From Carnegiea gigantea (Eukaryota; Streptophyta; Magnoliopsida; Caryophyllales; Cactaceae), in assembly GCA_029747015.1 (NCBI GenBank), contig JAKOGI010001568.1, positions 62,001 through 126,000 of the forward strand: DNA of 64,000 bases, given 5' to 3'. This document shows, piece by piece, positions 32,255-44,345 of this stretch (position 1 is the stretch's first letter; each line of letters opens with the position of its first letter). A model generated the notes under the pieces. The model did not search any database and was not told the DNA's origin. It saw nothing but the letters and a program-made list of their open reading frames with translations. The translations under genes were made by a program, and so were the position numbers.

Positions 32255-33366
32255 TTGAATATAGGAAATACACTTATTAATAAGCTCACTACTTACCAAG
32301 CGTCTCTTCCTTTCACTAATCGGGATTGAGCCACATGTATGTAATGAAGGACCAAGACCTTCTGGATCACTTAATGTATTCTTTTTATTTTGTTGACTCA
32401 ACTTCTTAAACTTGTCATCCTCACTCCAATGCTTAAGCATCTCATTCCAAACGCTAGGTGGTAACCACTTTGGCCTTTTGTTGTACTTCCTAGCATATCC
32501 AAGAATGTCCTTAAGTTGAGTCGTAACTCTGGACTCAAAGTTATGCCGTATGTGGGGGTCATTGTTTGGATGTCGGTAGTAGTGTTTCTGTAACAATGTT
32601 CAAGTATATTAGTAAACACATCGAACAATTTATGATGACATTCAAATTCATTGTACGGAAAACGAACCTTGAACTCATTAAACCATATGTCTCGCTGGGA
32701 TTGTGGAACTTCCCACCACGTGGTCCAAGGATGTGGGTACTTACCTCCAAAGTTTTCTAACAATTTTCTAAACTATGCCCTGGTATGGAACAAAACTAAG
32801 TATAAAAATAGAATCATTAAAATTAATTACTATAGGCATGAAAAAAATATGATTAGCGATGGAGAAAATTTGTAATGAACTTATGTATCACCATCAAGTT
32901 GCAAATAAATTTTGTTGCCTGTGCTTGCAGCTTCACTATTAGGTGTAGGACTTTGTCTATCTCTTCCTACCCCTTTATTTTGGACCCCTTCATTTTAGAC
33001 TGAGTGGCTTGGCATTCTAGGCTGACCAACAATCTGATTACTATTGTAATGTGGGCTAATAGTGCCAAACTATTGATAAGCTAATAGGGTAGCTGAAGTG
33101 CCACCGATGTAAGGATTATTGGATTGAATAGGTGACTGCATACCCATACCAAAAAAAGGTGGCTACAAATATGGTTGCTCGTTCATGCTATCAAAATAAT
33201 TTCCGAACAGCTGAGTTAGGTTAAGGAAACCTCCAAATATCCCACTGAAGGTGTTTATTTCATTGTTTTCAGTTGGATCATTCTGTGGGGTCGGTTGTGG
33301 TGCTCCTCTACTCGCACCACTTTTAATGGTTCGATCTCGAGCGCGTCCATCATTTGCTCCAGACAT
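31776..33366 (-). pseudogene. CACTA tnp1/TNPA-like gene (plant transposase Ptta/En/Spm family)
   Basis: The minus strand starts at ATG 33,366 (MSGANDGRARDRT). It reads through a TAG at about 33,160 into PPFFGMGMQSPIQS, then after a gap YPHPWTTWWEVPQSQRDIWF (32,740) and YNKRPKWLPPSVWNEMLKHW (32,480), typical of the Transposase_24/Ptta family, a DNA-binding partner protein of CACTA transposases. GGSIPISERKRRL-like sequence ends one exon at 32,297. Introns with GTAAGT donors fit 32,200-32,296 (97 bp) and 32,001-32,093 (93 bp, acceptor CTTTCAG). The exons read ALGREPTCEEMFKDTH (from 32,199) and EEHHKKWEEYSQAATQGG (from 32,000). A frameshift near 32,585 and several stops inactivate it. Confidence 0.85.
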
Positions 33367-33570
33367 CTGACAAATAAGAACAACATAAACACAAAATACA
33401 GCAGCACAAACATTGATAGTATTGTCATTGGAAAATTACAGTAAACAGCGGAAGTTTCAAGAACTGAATTGGGATAAATGTGTCAAACACATATCATTGT
33501 TTTTCCTAGCTTGCAATTACAAATAAAATACATACACATGCATAAACATCCATATAACTAAAAGATTAAA

Positions 33571-36500
33571 TCAACCATTTTGGGACACATCATCATCATC
33601 GTCATCATCACTTTGCAATGTCATATCTCCTTCATCATCACTATCATCAGTGTCTTCACCTTCATCTTCCCATTCACCTTCTTCGTCCTCTTTAGAGTTA
33701 TTATCATCATGTTCACCATCCCCATCATGATCATCACCCCAATCATGTCCATCACCATCATCCGCTACTGCAGTTTCATGGACTAATGTTGTGGCTATTA
33801 CATCATCCACATTCGTGGTTGTCATTCCTAACTGTTGATAGGCAAGCTCTAAATTATCCTTATCTTTAGGAGCACCGTGAGGTTTATTCGGTATAGCTAC
33901 CTATCAATTCGCTTTTCCTAGTATCCCTCAAGGTACTTAAGGTATACCACTTAGGTTGCAGTATCAGCAAATATGAATGGGTCAAACTTTCTATAATGTC
34001 AGTTATGATTAACCTCAGGATAGGGGTGAATTTAAAATAACGTAGCCCCCAAAGATCATCCAGGTCAAACCACTCATAATTAAAAAGTACACATTTTTTA
34101 ATTAGTTTACCCGTGAATTCAACACGAATAACTTCATGAAGTATGCCATAATAATCTCCTGATACTTCATCACCTTCACCAACTCCTTTGACACACACAC
34201 CATAGTTATATGTGGCTTTGCCTTCATTTCTAGCCTTGGTATGAAGCCAAAAACCATTCACTTTATACCCAGAAAAACATTCCTCCACCATAATGGGTCT
34301 ATGAGATAAGTTCACCAAAAATTTTTACCTCTCATCATCAAACACCTGGTAAGAATAAACCTATGATGAAAAAAACACATTATTCTTTTTAGAGTAAAAT
34401 AACATTTTGTAAGAATTGAGGATTAGTTATGAAAAATTACTTACATTGTACTCAAACCACTGTGCAAAATTTGATTCGATAAATAAGTCAACTTCCATAT
34501 CACTCGCGTTAGGATTATGACCGCGGAATTGATGTCTGGGACCAACTATATTTAAAGATTCAAATTATTTAATTGCTCAACCATTAGAGTATTGAAATGA
34601 AACTTTTAATAACTGATAAACTTACTCTAAATGTGGTTACACTCCATCACAATTCAGTAAGATGTGAAGGCCAGCGACACAATACTCCAGCTCAGTAAGA
34701 TATCTTTTTCCTCGATTTCCAAATGGAGTACTCTTACGATTGAACATCGAAATAGTTGGCATTTGTGGTTCGGATTGTCGCATACTCTCATTATGCCCAA
34801 CTCTTGAGCAATGCAAGTTTGATTGAAAATAATACTTGCAACATGTTTAATCTCAAATGCTAAGTACGCTTGAACCATGGATGCCTGTACACGAGCTTTG
34901 TTCTTTGCTATAGGCTTCATCTAGCTAAAATACATCTCAAAAGGATACATCCATTGATATTGAACAGGACCACCCAATAAAACGTTTTCTGCTAAATGAA
35001 TGGGCAAATGTTCTATGACATTCCAAAATTCAAGAGGGAAAACTGTCTCTATTTTACAAAGAATTACAGCAATATTCTTATTCATCTCTTCCAGCATGCT
35101 AACATGTAACTCACTGGAGCATACGTTTCTGAAGAATTCACTCAACTCAACTAAGGGTCTCAAAACATCTTCCGGAAGGGCAACAAAAACTATAGGAAGA
35201 AGATTTTCTAAAAACACATGATGATCATGACTTTTCATATTTTGAAATTTTGTGTTAGATGAATCAACCCAATTTCCCACATTAGAACAATAACCATCAG
35301 GCACATGAATCTCTCGCAACCATTGGCAAATAGCCCTCTTTTGAGATAACGAGAGTGCAAACGTGCCTTTCGGCTTACACAATCTATCAGTTGATCCTCT
35401 TGTAGCTAAGTTCAACTTTTGTCTACTGCACAGAATAGCCATATCCATTCTTGCTTTGTATCATCCTTTCTTTTTCCAGTAACATCCATCACTGTATTTA
35501 TAGTATTTTCACTGAAATGTTTCTCAATATGCATAACGTCAAGTTATGTCTGAGAAGTTGATGCTTCTAATAAGGCAACTCCTAAAAGATACTTTGGTTG
35601 GTCCAGTTATATTCATTTTCCTGCAATTCTGGAATTTGAAATTCTACCTTTGTAGTCACTTTAGGCAATTTAGATGCTACATCAAACAATATTTCATCAA
35701 AAATCCTTCGAGGAGGGCCAATGTGTATGCTCTTCCCTTTACAAAAAGCAACTTTATTAGCTTTAAAACAATGATTATGAGGCAAGAGCCGACGATGACA
35801 ATCGAACCAAGATGGCTTTCGTCCATGCTGTAACTGAAATGCACAATTTTTGTGCATGCAAACTGGACATGCCAACAACCCATGAGTACTCTAATAGGAC
35901 AACATTCCATAGGTGGGAAAATAATTGATTGTCCATATTAATGCCACATGTAATCTAAAAGTTGTCCCGCATAAAACATCAAATGTATCCACCATAACAT
36001 CCTATAGCATTTTCAACTCATCAATTAAGGGTTGCAGGTACATATCAATTCTGTTCTCCGGATTTGTTGGACCTGGGATAACACAACTTAAAAACATGTA
36101 TGGAGTGGTCATACACATATCTGGGGGCAAGGTATAAGGTGTAATAACAACTGGCCATATAGAATATGGTCTTCCAAATAGTGAGAATGGTGTGAAACCA
36201 TCAGCACATAGACCTAACCTTACATTTCAAGGCTCTACTGCAAAATTTGGATACTTTTGATCAAAGTAGTTCCACGCTGGTCCATCCGACGGATGCCGGA
36301 GAACACCCAGTTCTTGGCGATGCTCATGGTGCCATCTCATGTGGGCAGTAGTACTTTTAGAGGCATACAATCTTTACAATCCTGGGATTAAAGGTAGGTA
36401 GTGCATTTTAGCACATGAAACCTCCTTATGTCCTCGTTGGTTGGAGTTCTTTGGTAATCGTCTTGCATATCCATAAAATTTGCATGCAGACATAGGCTTA

Positions 36501-37195
36501 TTATGCTTATAATAAAACATACAACTATTAGGAAAACAATCAATTTCCTAAACTTCCATACCTAAATCTCTCACTTTTCTCAGCTGCTGCTGATAACTTT
36601 TTGGAATGTGACTTTCGGGAGGGCATGTATCTTTTATCAAACCAAAAACTTCATTGAAACAACATTGAGACATGTTGTGGCCTGATTTAATACTAAGTAG
36701 CCTTACAGATGTTTCTAGTTCAGTTATGTTGCACCCTTCATACAAAGGTCTTTGAGCAGATTCAAGCATAGTGTAAAATGCCTCAGGATTTATACCATGA
36801 GAGCTACTCATATTCATTTCATTAGCTTGGAAGGTAACATGAAGCAATTTCTCCATATGATTATGATCATTGTGATCGTAATCATAACTCATAGATTATG
36901 AAGTACTTGCACCCCCTACTTCTGAATTATCATCTTCCCCATGACTTGTCCAATGCTAATAGTTCTTCACAAATTCCTTTCTATACAAATGAGACTTTAC
37001 AATATCAGGCGTAAAGTATTGCATATTCTTGCACTTCACACATGGACATCTATAAACTCCATTAATTCTATACTCTTCCTAATTTTATGCAAGTTCACCA
37101 AACATATTTACTCCAATCAACCACTCATTTCTAAGCCTATGTCCATCAGGATTTCTCCTCTTATACATCCATTGACGATGCAACGGCCCATCCAT
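33571..37195 (-). pseudogene. CACTA tnp2/TNPD-like transposase
   Basis: Minus strand from ATG 37,195. In order: transposase-associated N-terminal domain (GPLHRQWMYKRRNPDGHRL, then RCPCVKC) with two stops near 37,080; LYEGCNITELE...LIKDTCPPES (36,750-36,600); the tnp2 core with LGLCADGFTPFSLFGRPYSI (36,210), LSCVIPGPTNPENRIDMYL, WTINYFPTYGMLS (35,930) and LLACPVCMHKNCAF followed by WFDCHRRLLP (35,870-35,790); a DUF4218-type part FWNVIEHLPIHLAENVLLGG plus PVQYQWMYPFE (35,025-34,940); a DUF4216-type part (34,318-33,884, CVLFNYEWFD); and an acidic D/E-rich tail (33,825-33,571). Stops near 36,230 and 35,890 and frameshifts kill it. Introns likely exist at the part boundaries. It would catalyse CACTA excision and insertion. 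Confidence 0.9.
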
Positions 37196-37219
37196 ATATT
37201 GATAATCTTGTTGCCTTAA

Positions 37220-38920
37220 TTGTTATATATACTACAATTAATTTCAATAAATATATTTTAGAAATCAATTTAACCATGCACTAACCAGTGAAGTATTGTA
37301 ATACATCCTACAATTCAACATTTGGAAGACAATAATGAACTTATCTATGAATATTAACGCAATTTTGAAGCACATAAATAACTATAGGTAAAGATAATAA
37401 AGAAACCTGTTTCAATCGACAAAAAACAACGCCGAGCTTATGACAAGAATATGAAGAATTACGATTTTTTTTTTATCATTCAATATTTTTTATTTTTTTT
37501 CTATCTAAAATACATAGCAAATAAACCATAACTAACACCATTTATCAAAACAAACATTTCCTTTTCATTATACGGCCATTTAAATCAAAAATTACTTGTG
37601 CACACAAAATTTGAAAAACATTTTTGTTCCATCATCCATAACTACTTACATGCAACCATTATAACTATTTCATTTATCCAAATCAAAATACGTACATTGA
37701 AAATTAAATTAAAGATTAAATTATTTACAATATATTTTATGTTCACTAATGACACCAATAATTAATATTAAATATGTTTAATTATCACTTTCAAGTCGCA
37801 TATTCCGAAAAAAATTGTATTCATATTTAGTTCACATTTCATATTCCCATATTCTGAAAATAAATTTTCACAAAAACCTAAAATACAACAATGTAACTAA
37901 ACATATATGCTACAAAAAAATAAATTTAACGTAACTATTTTATTTATCAAAATAAACCTAATTAACAAATCAAACACGAATTAAATTACTTATTTCATAT
38001 TTCATCCAAATAAACAAGCCCAAAAAATAAACAAAATACTATTAACCAAAACATAAAATAAACACACTTATCAAATCAAACAAATCATACTAAAAATTAA
38101 ACATTCCTAAAACAAACATATATTGGACATACTTACCAAAAATTAATATATACAACAAATCTAAAAAAAACATACTTAACAAACTTAAATCATTTAGCAA
38201 AACCAAAACACATTAAATATGCTTAACATATTTCAACTTTTTGTACTAATTATATAGTTTTTATAAATATACATACTCAATATATTTTATTCTACTTATC
38301 CAAATAAATACACTTCACAAATCAAACAAAAAACTAATATACTTCACATCCATATTTTCCACATTCGTAATTTACCAAATAAAATAAATTAAATAAACTA
38401 ACACATACACAACAAAATTAAATTTCACAAAATTCAACAATACATAACAAATTAATATAATTTCAAAACATAATAATTTCAATAAACCTAAGTGCTTAGT
38501 GTCACTAACCTCTAAATACCCGAAAAATTAAATCAATCACCCGTGAAATGACTAGCAAGAAGGCGGCAGCGGCGGCGGTGGCAGCTTCTCCTTTTCAATC
38601 CATTCACAACAAATCAACCACCACAAAAAACACTAATTAACGCAAAAATTTCAATTTTAAACAGCAAATTAACTAAAAATAATCAACTTACCGATGAATT
38701 ATGATCAATGACAACCTCCTTCATCGGTCACCTGAAAAATTGGAGCTCTCTCCTCTCTCTCCTTGTTGCTCTGTTTCTCTCTCCTCGTTTCTCTCTCTCT
38801 CTCTTTCCTTGTTTCTCTCTCTCAGTTGCAAACTCGGTTGCGAAATGAAGACGAAGAAGGAGGCCACGCTTTAAAAGCCAGATTTGTTTTTTCTTGGGAA
38901 AGGTGTTTTTTATCCAATGG
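37220..38920. other. CACTA 5' noncoding region
   Basis: Extremely AT-rich DNA upstream of the tnp2 start on the minus strand, then a GGCGGC-rich patch (38,563-38,588) and a (TC)-rich stretch (38,745-38,825). The small frames here are composition effects. Promoter and 5' untranslated exons of the transposase gene are expected here but no TATA position is claimed. Confidence 0.55.
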
Positions 38921-38924
38921 AATT

Positions 38925-39113
38925 TACATCGAATTCCGATGGAAAATGTAATTTCCGATGGATATTCCGACGGAAATTATTTCCGTTGGAAGACCCGTCG
39001 GAAATTTAAATTTCCGTCAAAATCCTATGTAATTTCCGTCGGAGCAAAAAAATGTCTCCATCGGTGCGTTGTCTGTCACTTTTTCCGTTGGTATTTAGCC
39101 CCTTTTTGTAGTG
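38925..39113 (-). repeat. CACTA right end: terminal inverted repeat and subterminal repeats
   Basis: On the minus strand CACTACAAAAAGGGG, then about eight copies of TTTCC(G/A)(T/A)CGG / CCGACGGAAAT motifs between 38,925 and 39,090. This is the promoter-proximal end. Confidence 0.9.
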
Positions 39114-39426
39114 ACATGAGTGATGAGTGCTTCATTACTAAAGTGAGGGTCTATCGGTTCTTTTAGTCTACTTCTTGTATGCGCCAATATGATTGTTCAA
39201 GTTGATTTGGGTGATCGATTCAATTTTTGATGTGATGGTACTTGCTCTTATTTCGAAAACTTCATTTTTCTATCTATTTTGCAATATTTTCAATCACTTT
39301 TGGGCTAACTTCTTGGGTCGATTTGGCGATTGATGTAGCCACTATTGTTCACCTAAGGAGGTCTACATCATAGCTCTGGTTTCATAATTACTTGGGGACA
39401 AGCATCAGTCCAAGCATGAGGGAGTT
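39114..39426 (+). mobile_element. Athila-like 3' internal region, part right of the CACTA insertion, with polypurine tract
   Basis: Continues the sequence interrupted at 31,148 (ACATGAGTGATGAGTGCTTC). It matches 5,691-6,003 and ends in CATGAGGGAGTT before the LTR start at 39,427. Confidence 0.75.
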
Positions 39427-40680
39427 TGAAAATTGCTTTGAGTTTACTTCATTTTGGGGTCGTTTTGTTGCATTTTTAGGGAGATTTATGAACTTTATGT
39501 TATAATCTAGACTACTATTGTTGTTTTCACTTAGGTATGGTTTTTTTCTATGTTTTGCAGGTTTTTGGACCTTTTTGCCCCGACTTTGATCCCTAATTGA
39601 GTATGATGTGACTCCCCATAGATGCCCTCCAAGTCAACATGCCTGTGGAGGAAAAGAAGAGCTAGAAAATTTCGAGACATAGATCACCAGAAACAGTCCA
39701 TGATGAAGGCCATGGTCCATGGTGAGCCTTAAACTGCTTACCTCTTCATCTTCTTTCATCTAGTAGCTGAGGATGATTGAGTTTTTGCTTAAAGAGGGAT
39801 GTTTGGCTGCAGAAAGGGAAGAGAACGCATCTCACTTTGCATTCATCTTTCTCATATTTTTCATTAGAATTAGAGCTCTTAGTTTATATTTTACAGTAAA
39901 AGAAGAAATTGAAGAAAAGTTTTGGCGTTTGGGGGTTTGAAGATTGTGACACCATTTGAGAATCACCATTGCTGCTATGTTTTTTTTTCTCCCTTTAGTA
40001 TTTTCTTGAACTCTTGTTTCAAATGTTGTTAATTTTGAACATGAGTGAGTAGTTTATTTAATTTAGGAATTTTTTAGCCAAAGTATTGATGTTGCATCCT
40101 TAATCTCCATTGCTTATGCTTATTCTGTATTGGAATGATTGAATTCTACCTTGTGATTGAAGTGTTCTGAGTGAATTTTAGTGAAATTTGCTTGCTTATG
40201 ATAGATAGTTGAGTGAAGCATGCAAAGGAGAAACTTGCTATTTGATCGACAAGATAAGACTTGATTTAGTAACACTTGAAAGGGATTTGTTTGTTAAGAG
40301 AAAACTTTAGCCAGTGAAAAATATTCAACTTAGACTTAAATAAGAACATTCGAAAGAATGTTAATTGGAATAGTTTAGACAATTCAATTTATTTCGAAAG
40401 AAAAGACCGAATTTTAGCTCGATTGCAGTCCTTTCAGTCATCCAATCTATGTAAAGTGCATGATTTAATCTATTGATCCAACTCTTTACTAGGCGAAATA
40501 ATTCCCTAGATATTTTGATTCGATTGAATTTCCCGATTAGTTAATTAACTAAATTTGAACAGTCCATTGGAAGTTGTTTGCCTAACCTTTTATAATAGGT
40601 CAAAACTCAATAGGTTACATTTGGTCTCTATGGGAACGATATTAAAACTAAATTACAACACCCGTGCACTTGCAGTATAT
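39427..40680 (+). mobile_element. Athila-like LTR, diverged copy
   Basis: Starts TGAAAATTGCTTTG after the polypurine tract and follows the order of 6,004-7,205, including CATGAGTGAGTAG (40,041), CTCTATGGGAACGATATT (40,625) and ACACCCGTGCACTTGCAG. It is clearly more diverged than the block A/B copies. No primer site or gag follows, so it is the 3' LTR of this element. End is approximate. Confidence 0.65.
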
Positions 40681-41064
<384 letters not shown>

Positions 41065-41079
41065 AATTGGATTTAATAG

Positions 41080-42010
41080 AAGATAGTGCTCCCAGTTTCG
41101 GTTTCGAGTTTCTTTTGGGAACTAAAACCAATTAGACTGGTTCCTTAATATTAGGAACCTAAATGATTTGACCAAGACTAGTTCCAATCCGATTATAGGG
41201 CACCCATTGGAATGCTCACCACTAGGTGAGATGTCATTTTTGTTGGTGGTAATCGCTGTAAGCATTTATGTCTTACCTACTGCTTCTTTTTCCTTTAGGA
41301 AGATTGAATGTAAATGTAATAGGCTTAAGGAGTCCTTGACTTACATGCCTTCTCAAAGCTTCACAAAGCTTCGTTCTGAGTGGGGTGAAGGCTCCATATT
41401 TATGACAAGGTTTTGAATTTTCTGCCGCGTTAACTTCGTTAACTATTTTGGTTTAGAGGTGGTAGTCTTTTTCTTATCCTCAAAGGAACTTTTCTAGCCT
41501 CGGCAAAGGTTCCTTAGGCTCTCTTGTATTTCTCCCTCCACCAACACCCTGGTGTCATATAGTTGCATGAATGTGTTTAGAGGCTGGAATATGAGATGTT
41601 GAGTACAATTTGGTCTAAATTTTTAACAATCATGCAAACATGGTGTTTTTCATTCCGAAAATTTAGAGCTAATGAAACGTTTACCTGCGTTAGGCTAGAA
41701 ATTCTTAGAAGCTTTCCTTTTCTCTTGTTTTAACAATTTCAAATCATGGAGTGTGGTAGGCAATTCCGTGGTATAGGATAATTGCATGAAGAATTCTTTG
41801 GTTATCCCATCCCATGTATTGATTTTTCGTGGGTTAGGGGAATGGATCTAATTACCAACTCTCTCTTCAAAAATGATAGGAAATACTAGAGGAAAGAGAG
41901 TCCTATTTATTTCCTTTAAGTACTGATGTTCATGAAATTTCTCGTGTAAGAGGAAGGTTACCCAATGCTCAGTCTCAAAACATTGTAATAGATACATTTC
42001 TTTATCTAGC
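41080..42010 (-). pseudogene. Ty3/gypsy gag fragment, reverse orientation
   Basis: The minus strand from about 42,010 reads LLQCFETEHWVTF, EINRTLFPLVFPIIF, TWDGITKEFFMQLSYTTELP then TTLHDLKLLKQEKRKASKNF (41,810-41,690), and later FQPLNTFMQLYDTRVLVEGE (41,590). This is the order of the capsid region of a retrotrans_gag protein, where the DLxxLKQ and LYDTGxxVEDA blocks are conserved. Several stops are present and the start is missing. It differs from the Athila-like and LARD gags here, so a further family is represented. The 82-residue plus frame at 41,168 is its shadow. Confidence 0.6.
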
Positions 42011-42309
42011 TCTACTCATAATAAATTCTAATTTCTATAATTCTTATCTAGTTTTTGTTTATTTTGTAGGAAACAATATTGAACCCAGAATCAATAAGAA
42101 TTGGGTTCAACATGGTGAAAATCAAGTGAATATATAATGAAAAAAGGCCCAACCTGGCCTATCATATAAATATCTACACCCATGCTAGTAGCTCAAGTTG
42201 AAAGGAAGAACATAGGGTGTCATGTACAATTATAAGGCCATGGGGTTATATTACAGGATTACTGCCCCACTTTCCAGCAGTGGCACTGGATGTCGTCTAG
42301 AACAGTACG

Positions 42310-43224
42310 ACCATGTGACTTGTTAATAGACTGTTCGGGATTATTTAAGTGTGATTTTTGCAATTGTTTTAGCGGAGCCTTTTACTTAGGCCTTTTGATT
42401 ACGCGATTAGGATTTATGTTAGCAACCTAAAACCCCCATTAGAGGGAGAATAATTTATCCTAGATTAGTGTATATCATGTCCAAGCTTGTCGATTTTGCT
42501 ATTGAGGACTAAGTCTCTTTTCTATCTCTTTAATTTTATGTGTTTTCTTTTACTTGCTAGTTTAATTGCTATTGGTTTTGCTTGTGTTTTAATGTTTGAC
42601 AGTAATTAAACTTGTGATCTCTGGTTATAAGTAGCCCTTAAGATGTCTAGTTGATCTTGTTTAAGTCTTAGCCTATACATTGTTTATCCTTGAATTTAGA
42701 GGTTTCTCGCACGCTTGCCAAGTGTTCGATGAAATGCTTAAAAGAGCTTTCATCCATGTTTGACTTATGCTGAAATGAGGGGTCGATTGTTTAGTATGGG
42801 TAGGGAGGATAAATAGCATTTGGACATGAAAATAGACCGATTCCTAACTAGATCCTCGGTTGTTACTCTTGAAGTTTAATTGGGCTAACCCTATAAAAAT
42901 AGGCAATTAGAACAATTAAACTAATCCTTACCCTTAAAAGAGGGCTTAGATGAGCTTTAATAGTGCAATCGATCATCTCTAAACGCTAGCAAAACTTGGG
43001 AATGTTACATTTGACTTGATTAGTTGGTTTATCTTAGGTTAATCATAAATGAAGTCCTTTTTGTTTGTTTTAGCTGGTTAGTTCTACTTTCCATCACCCT
43101 TTGTTTTGCCTAGCTTGAAACACTTGAGTTGCCTTTGGTCCTTGGAAACACAACTCCTTTTGTGGATACAACTCATACTCATTGATTGCTAGCTACATCA
43201 TGCATTTATGGTTTTAACTCATCA
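42310..43224 (+). mobile_element. Second LARD-type element: LTR (3' part)
   Basis: Sequence directly upstream of a primer site, ending AACTCATCA at 43,224. No second copy in the window fixes its 5' end, so the start is approximate. Composition and position, not homology, support the call. 42,010-42,310 holds nothing I recognise. Confidence 0.45.
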
Positions 43225-43226
43225 AG

Positions 43227-43250
43227 TTTTTGGCACCATAGCAGGTGATT
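43227..43250 (+). promoter_or_regulatory. Primer binding site of the second LARD-type element
   Basis: TTTTTGGCACCATAGCAGGT, a mutated form of the TTTTTGGCGCC...GCCGGGGA context, directly after CA of the LTR. Confidence 0.55.
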
Positions 43251-43374
43251 GTTGCTTTTCAATATTGGACCTTATTTAAGCATTCGAGATTAGACTTTTA
43301 CTTTGACAAAAAATTAAAAATTAAAATATTTAAAAAAATGCCTATTTTCCATTTCCCAATCTGAGCATGAGCCT

Positions 43375-44345
43375 TTTTGGCAATACCTGTCTACATTGAA
43401 TAACTATCATGCTTAATAGCTGCATTTCATGTATAAAAAATGAGAAATATTCAAAGTTGTACTTGAGGGTATAACTCATGAGACATGAGATATCTTGGAG
43501 TCCATGAGAGGTGGTTTTCATGCTCTAAATGTTGATGTGATGTGGAGTTTCTTTGAATATTTAACTTGGCATCAATGGAAATTTGAAAATACTAGTGAGT
43601 CTTTTGTGTTCCCTTCCCCCCCTTTATAATTCGCATGCTCAAGCTTCATGTATCGATAAATTTAGGGATTCTTATCATAATCCTTGCTATGCCCATGTTG
43701 TATACTCTAACTGCCATTCTTTAGACCATGATGTGAATTCTTATCCTTGTTATGTAATTGTTGATAAATGTTTTCTTAGATTAAATAATATGATAGAGAC
43801 GATGAATGAACAATATGCTAAGTTTGAACTTTATTTGCAGGAGTATCACCTATCACATGAGACTGACCTTAGCCTACCTTATTCTAGACCTAAGCAAGAG
43901 TCTTCCTTCCCCCTAGAGTCTGATTTCATTGTTGACCCACCCTTGATAGACTTAGAGGAAGCGGTTTGCACTTTTTTAACTCCATTGCTTCTTCTTGCTC
44001 CATCCTCACTTCACACACCTAGGGAGCACTATTAACGGTGTCTTGACCCTCCCTTTTTCTTCCCTTCTTTTAGATAAGTGCATGGGGCTTGAGATGGGTG
44101 AGCCTTTTAGGATGATGCTAGTCCTTTTGATGAGGATGATTCACTTGCTTGGTTGGAAGAACTTGCCTTGATTGAGCAATATTTGGAGGAGAAACCTTTA
44201 GAGTAGTCATATGGTGATGATGCGGTTGTTGGTGCCCCTTTTAGCCTCGAGTCTATAGATCCCATTCTTGTTAAGGCCCTCGACCTTATCCTCATCCCAT
44301 CTCCTCTACTCCCCACTACCCCCTCTTATGTGCATGCATTGGATA
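43375..44345 (+). pseudogene. Second LARD-type gag with a broken zinc knuckle
   Basis: Plus-strand segments parallel the LARD gag of blocks A and B: SFFEYLTWHQWKFENTSESF (about 43,545), then VVYSNCHSLDHDVNSYPC (about 43,700), then ETDLSLPYSRPKQESSFPLE, and after frame changes DEDDSLAWLEELALIEQYLE (44,130) with a stop near 44,203. In the knuckle the first and last cysteines of CX2CX4HX4C are replaced by Y. Stops and frameshifts occur before 43,640. The element has no pol. Relationship to the block A/B LARD is by motif order; identity is low. Confidence 0.65.

Larger units (their letters stand above)
31149..39113 (-). mobile_element. CACTA (En/Spm-type) DNA transposon, 7,965 bp
   Basis: Ends CACTACAATAA (31,149) and TTTTTGTAGTG (39,113) are the classical CACTA terminal inverted repeats. 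Both ends carry subterminal repeats of the TTTCCGTCGG type (31,173-31,375 and 38,925-39,090). Flanks read GTAAACAC on the left and ACATGAG on the right, while uninterrupted paralogues read AAAACACATGAG. The insertion is therefore clean, with a 2-3-bp duplication as expected for the superfamily (one base possibly mutated). Two genes lie on the minus strand, tnp2-like then tnp1-like; both have stops, so the copy is not autonomous. Confidence 0.95.

Noticed and set aside
33571..33825. Acidic D/E-rich open frame as an independent gene
   Set aside because: It is the C-terminal tail of the tnp2-like transposase following the DUF4216-type part on the same strand.
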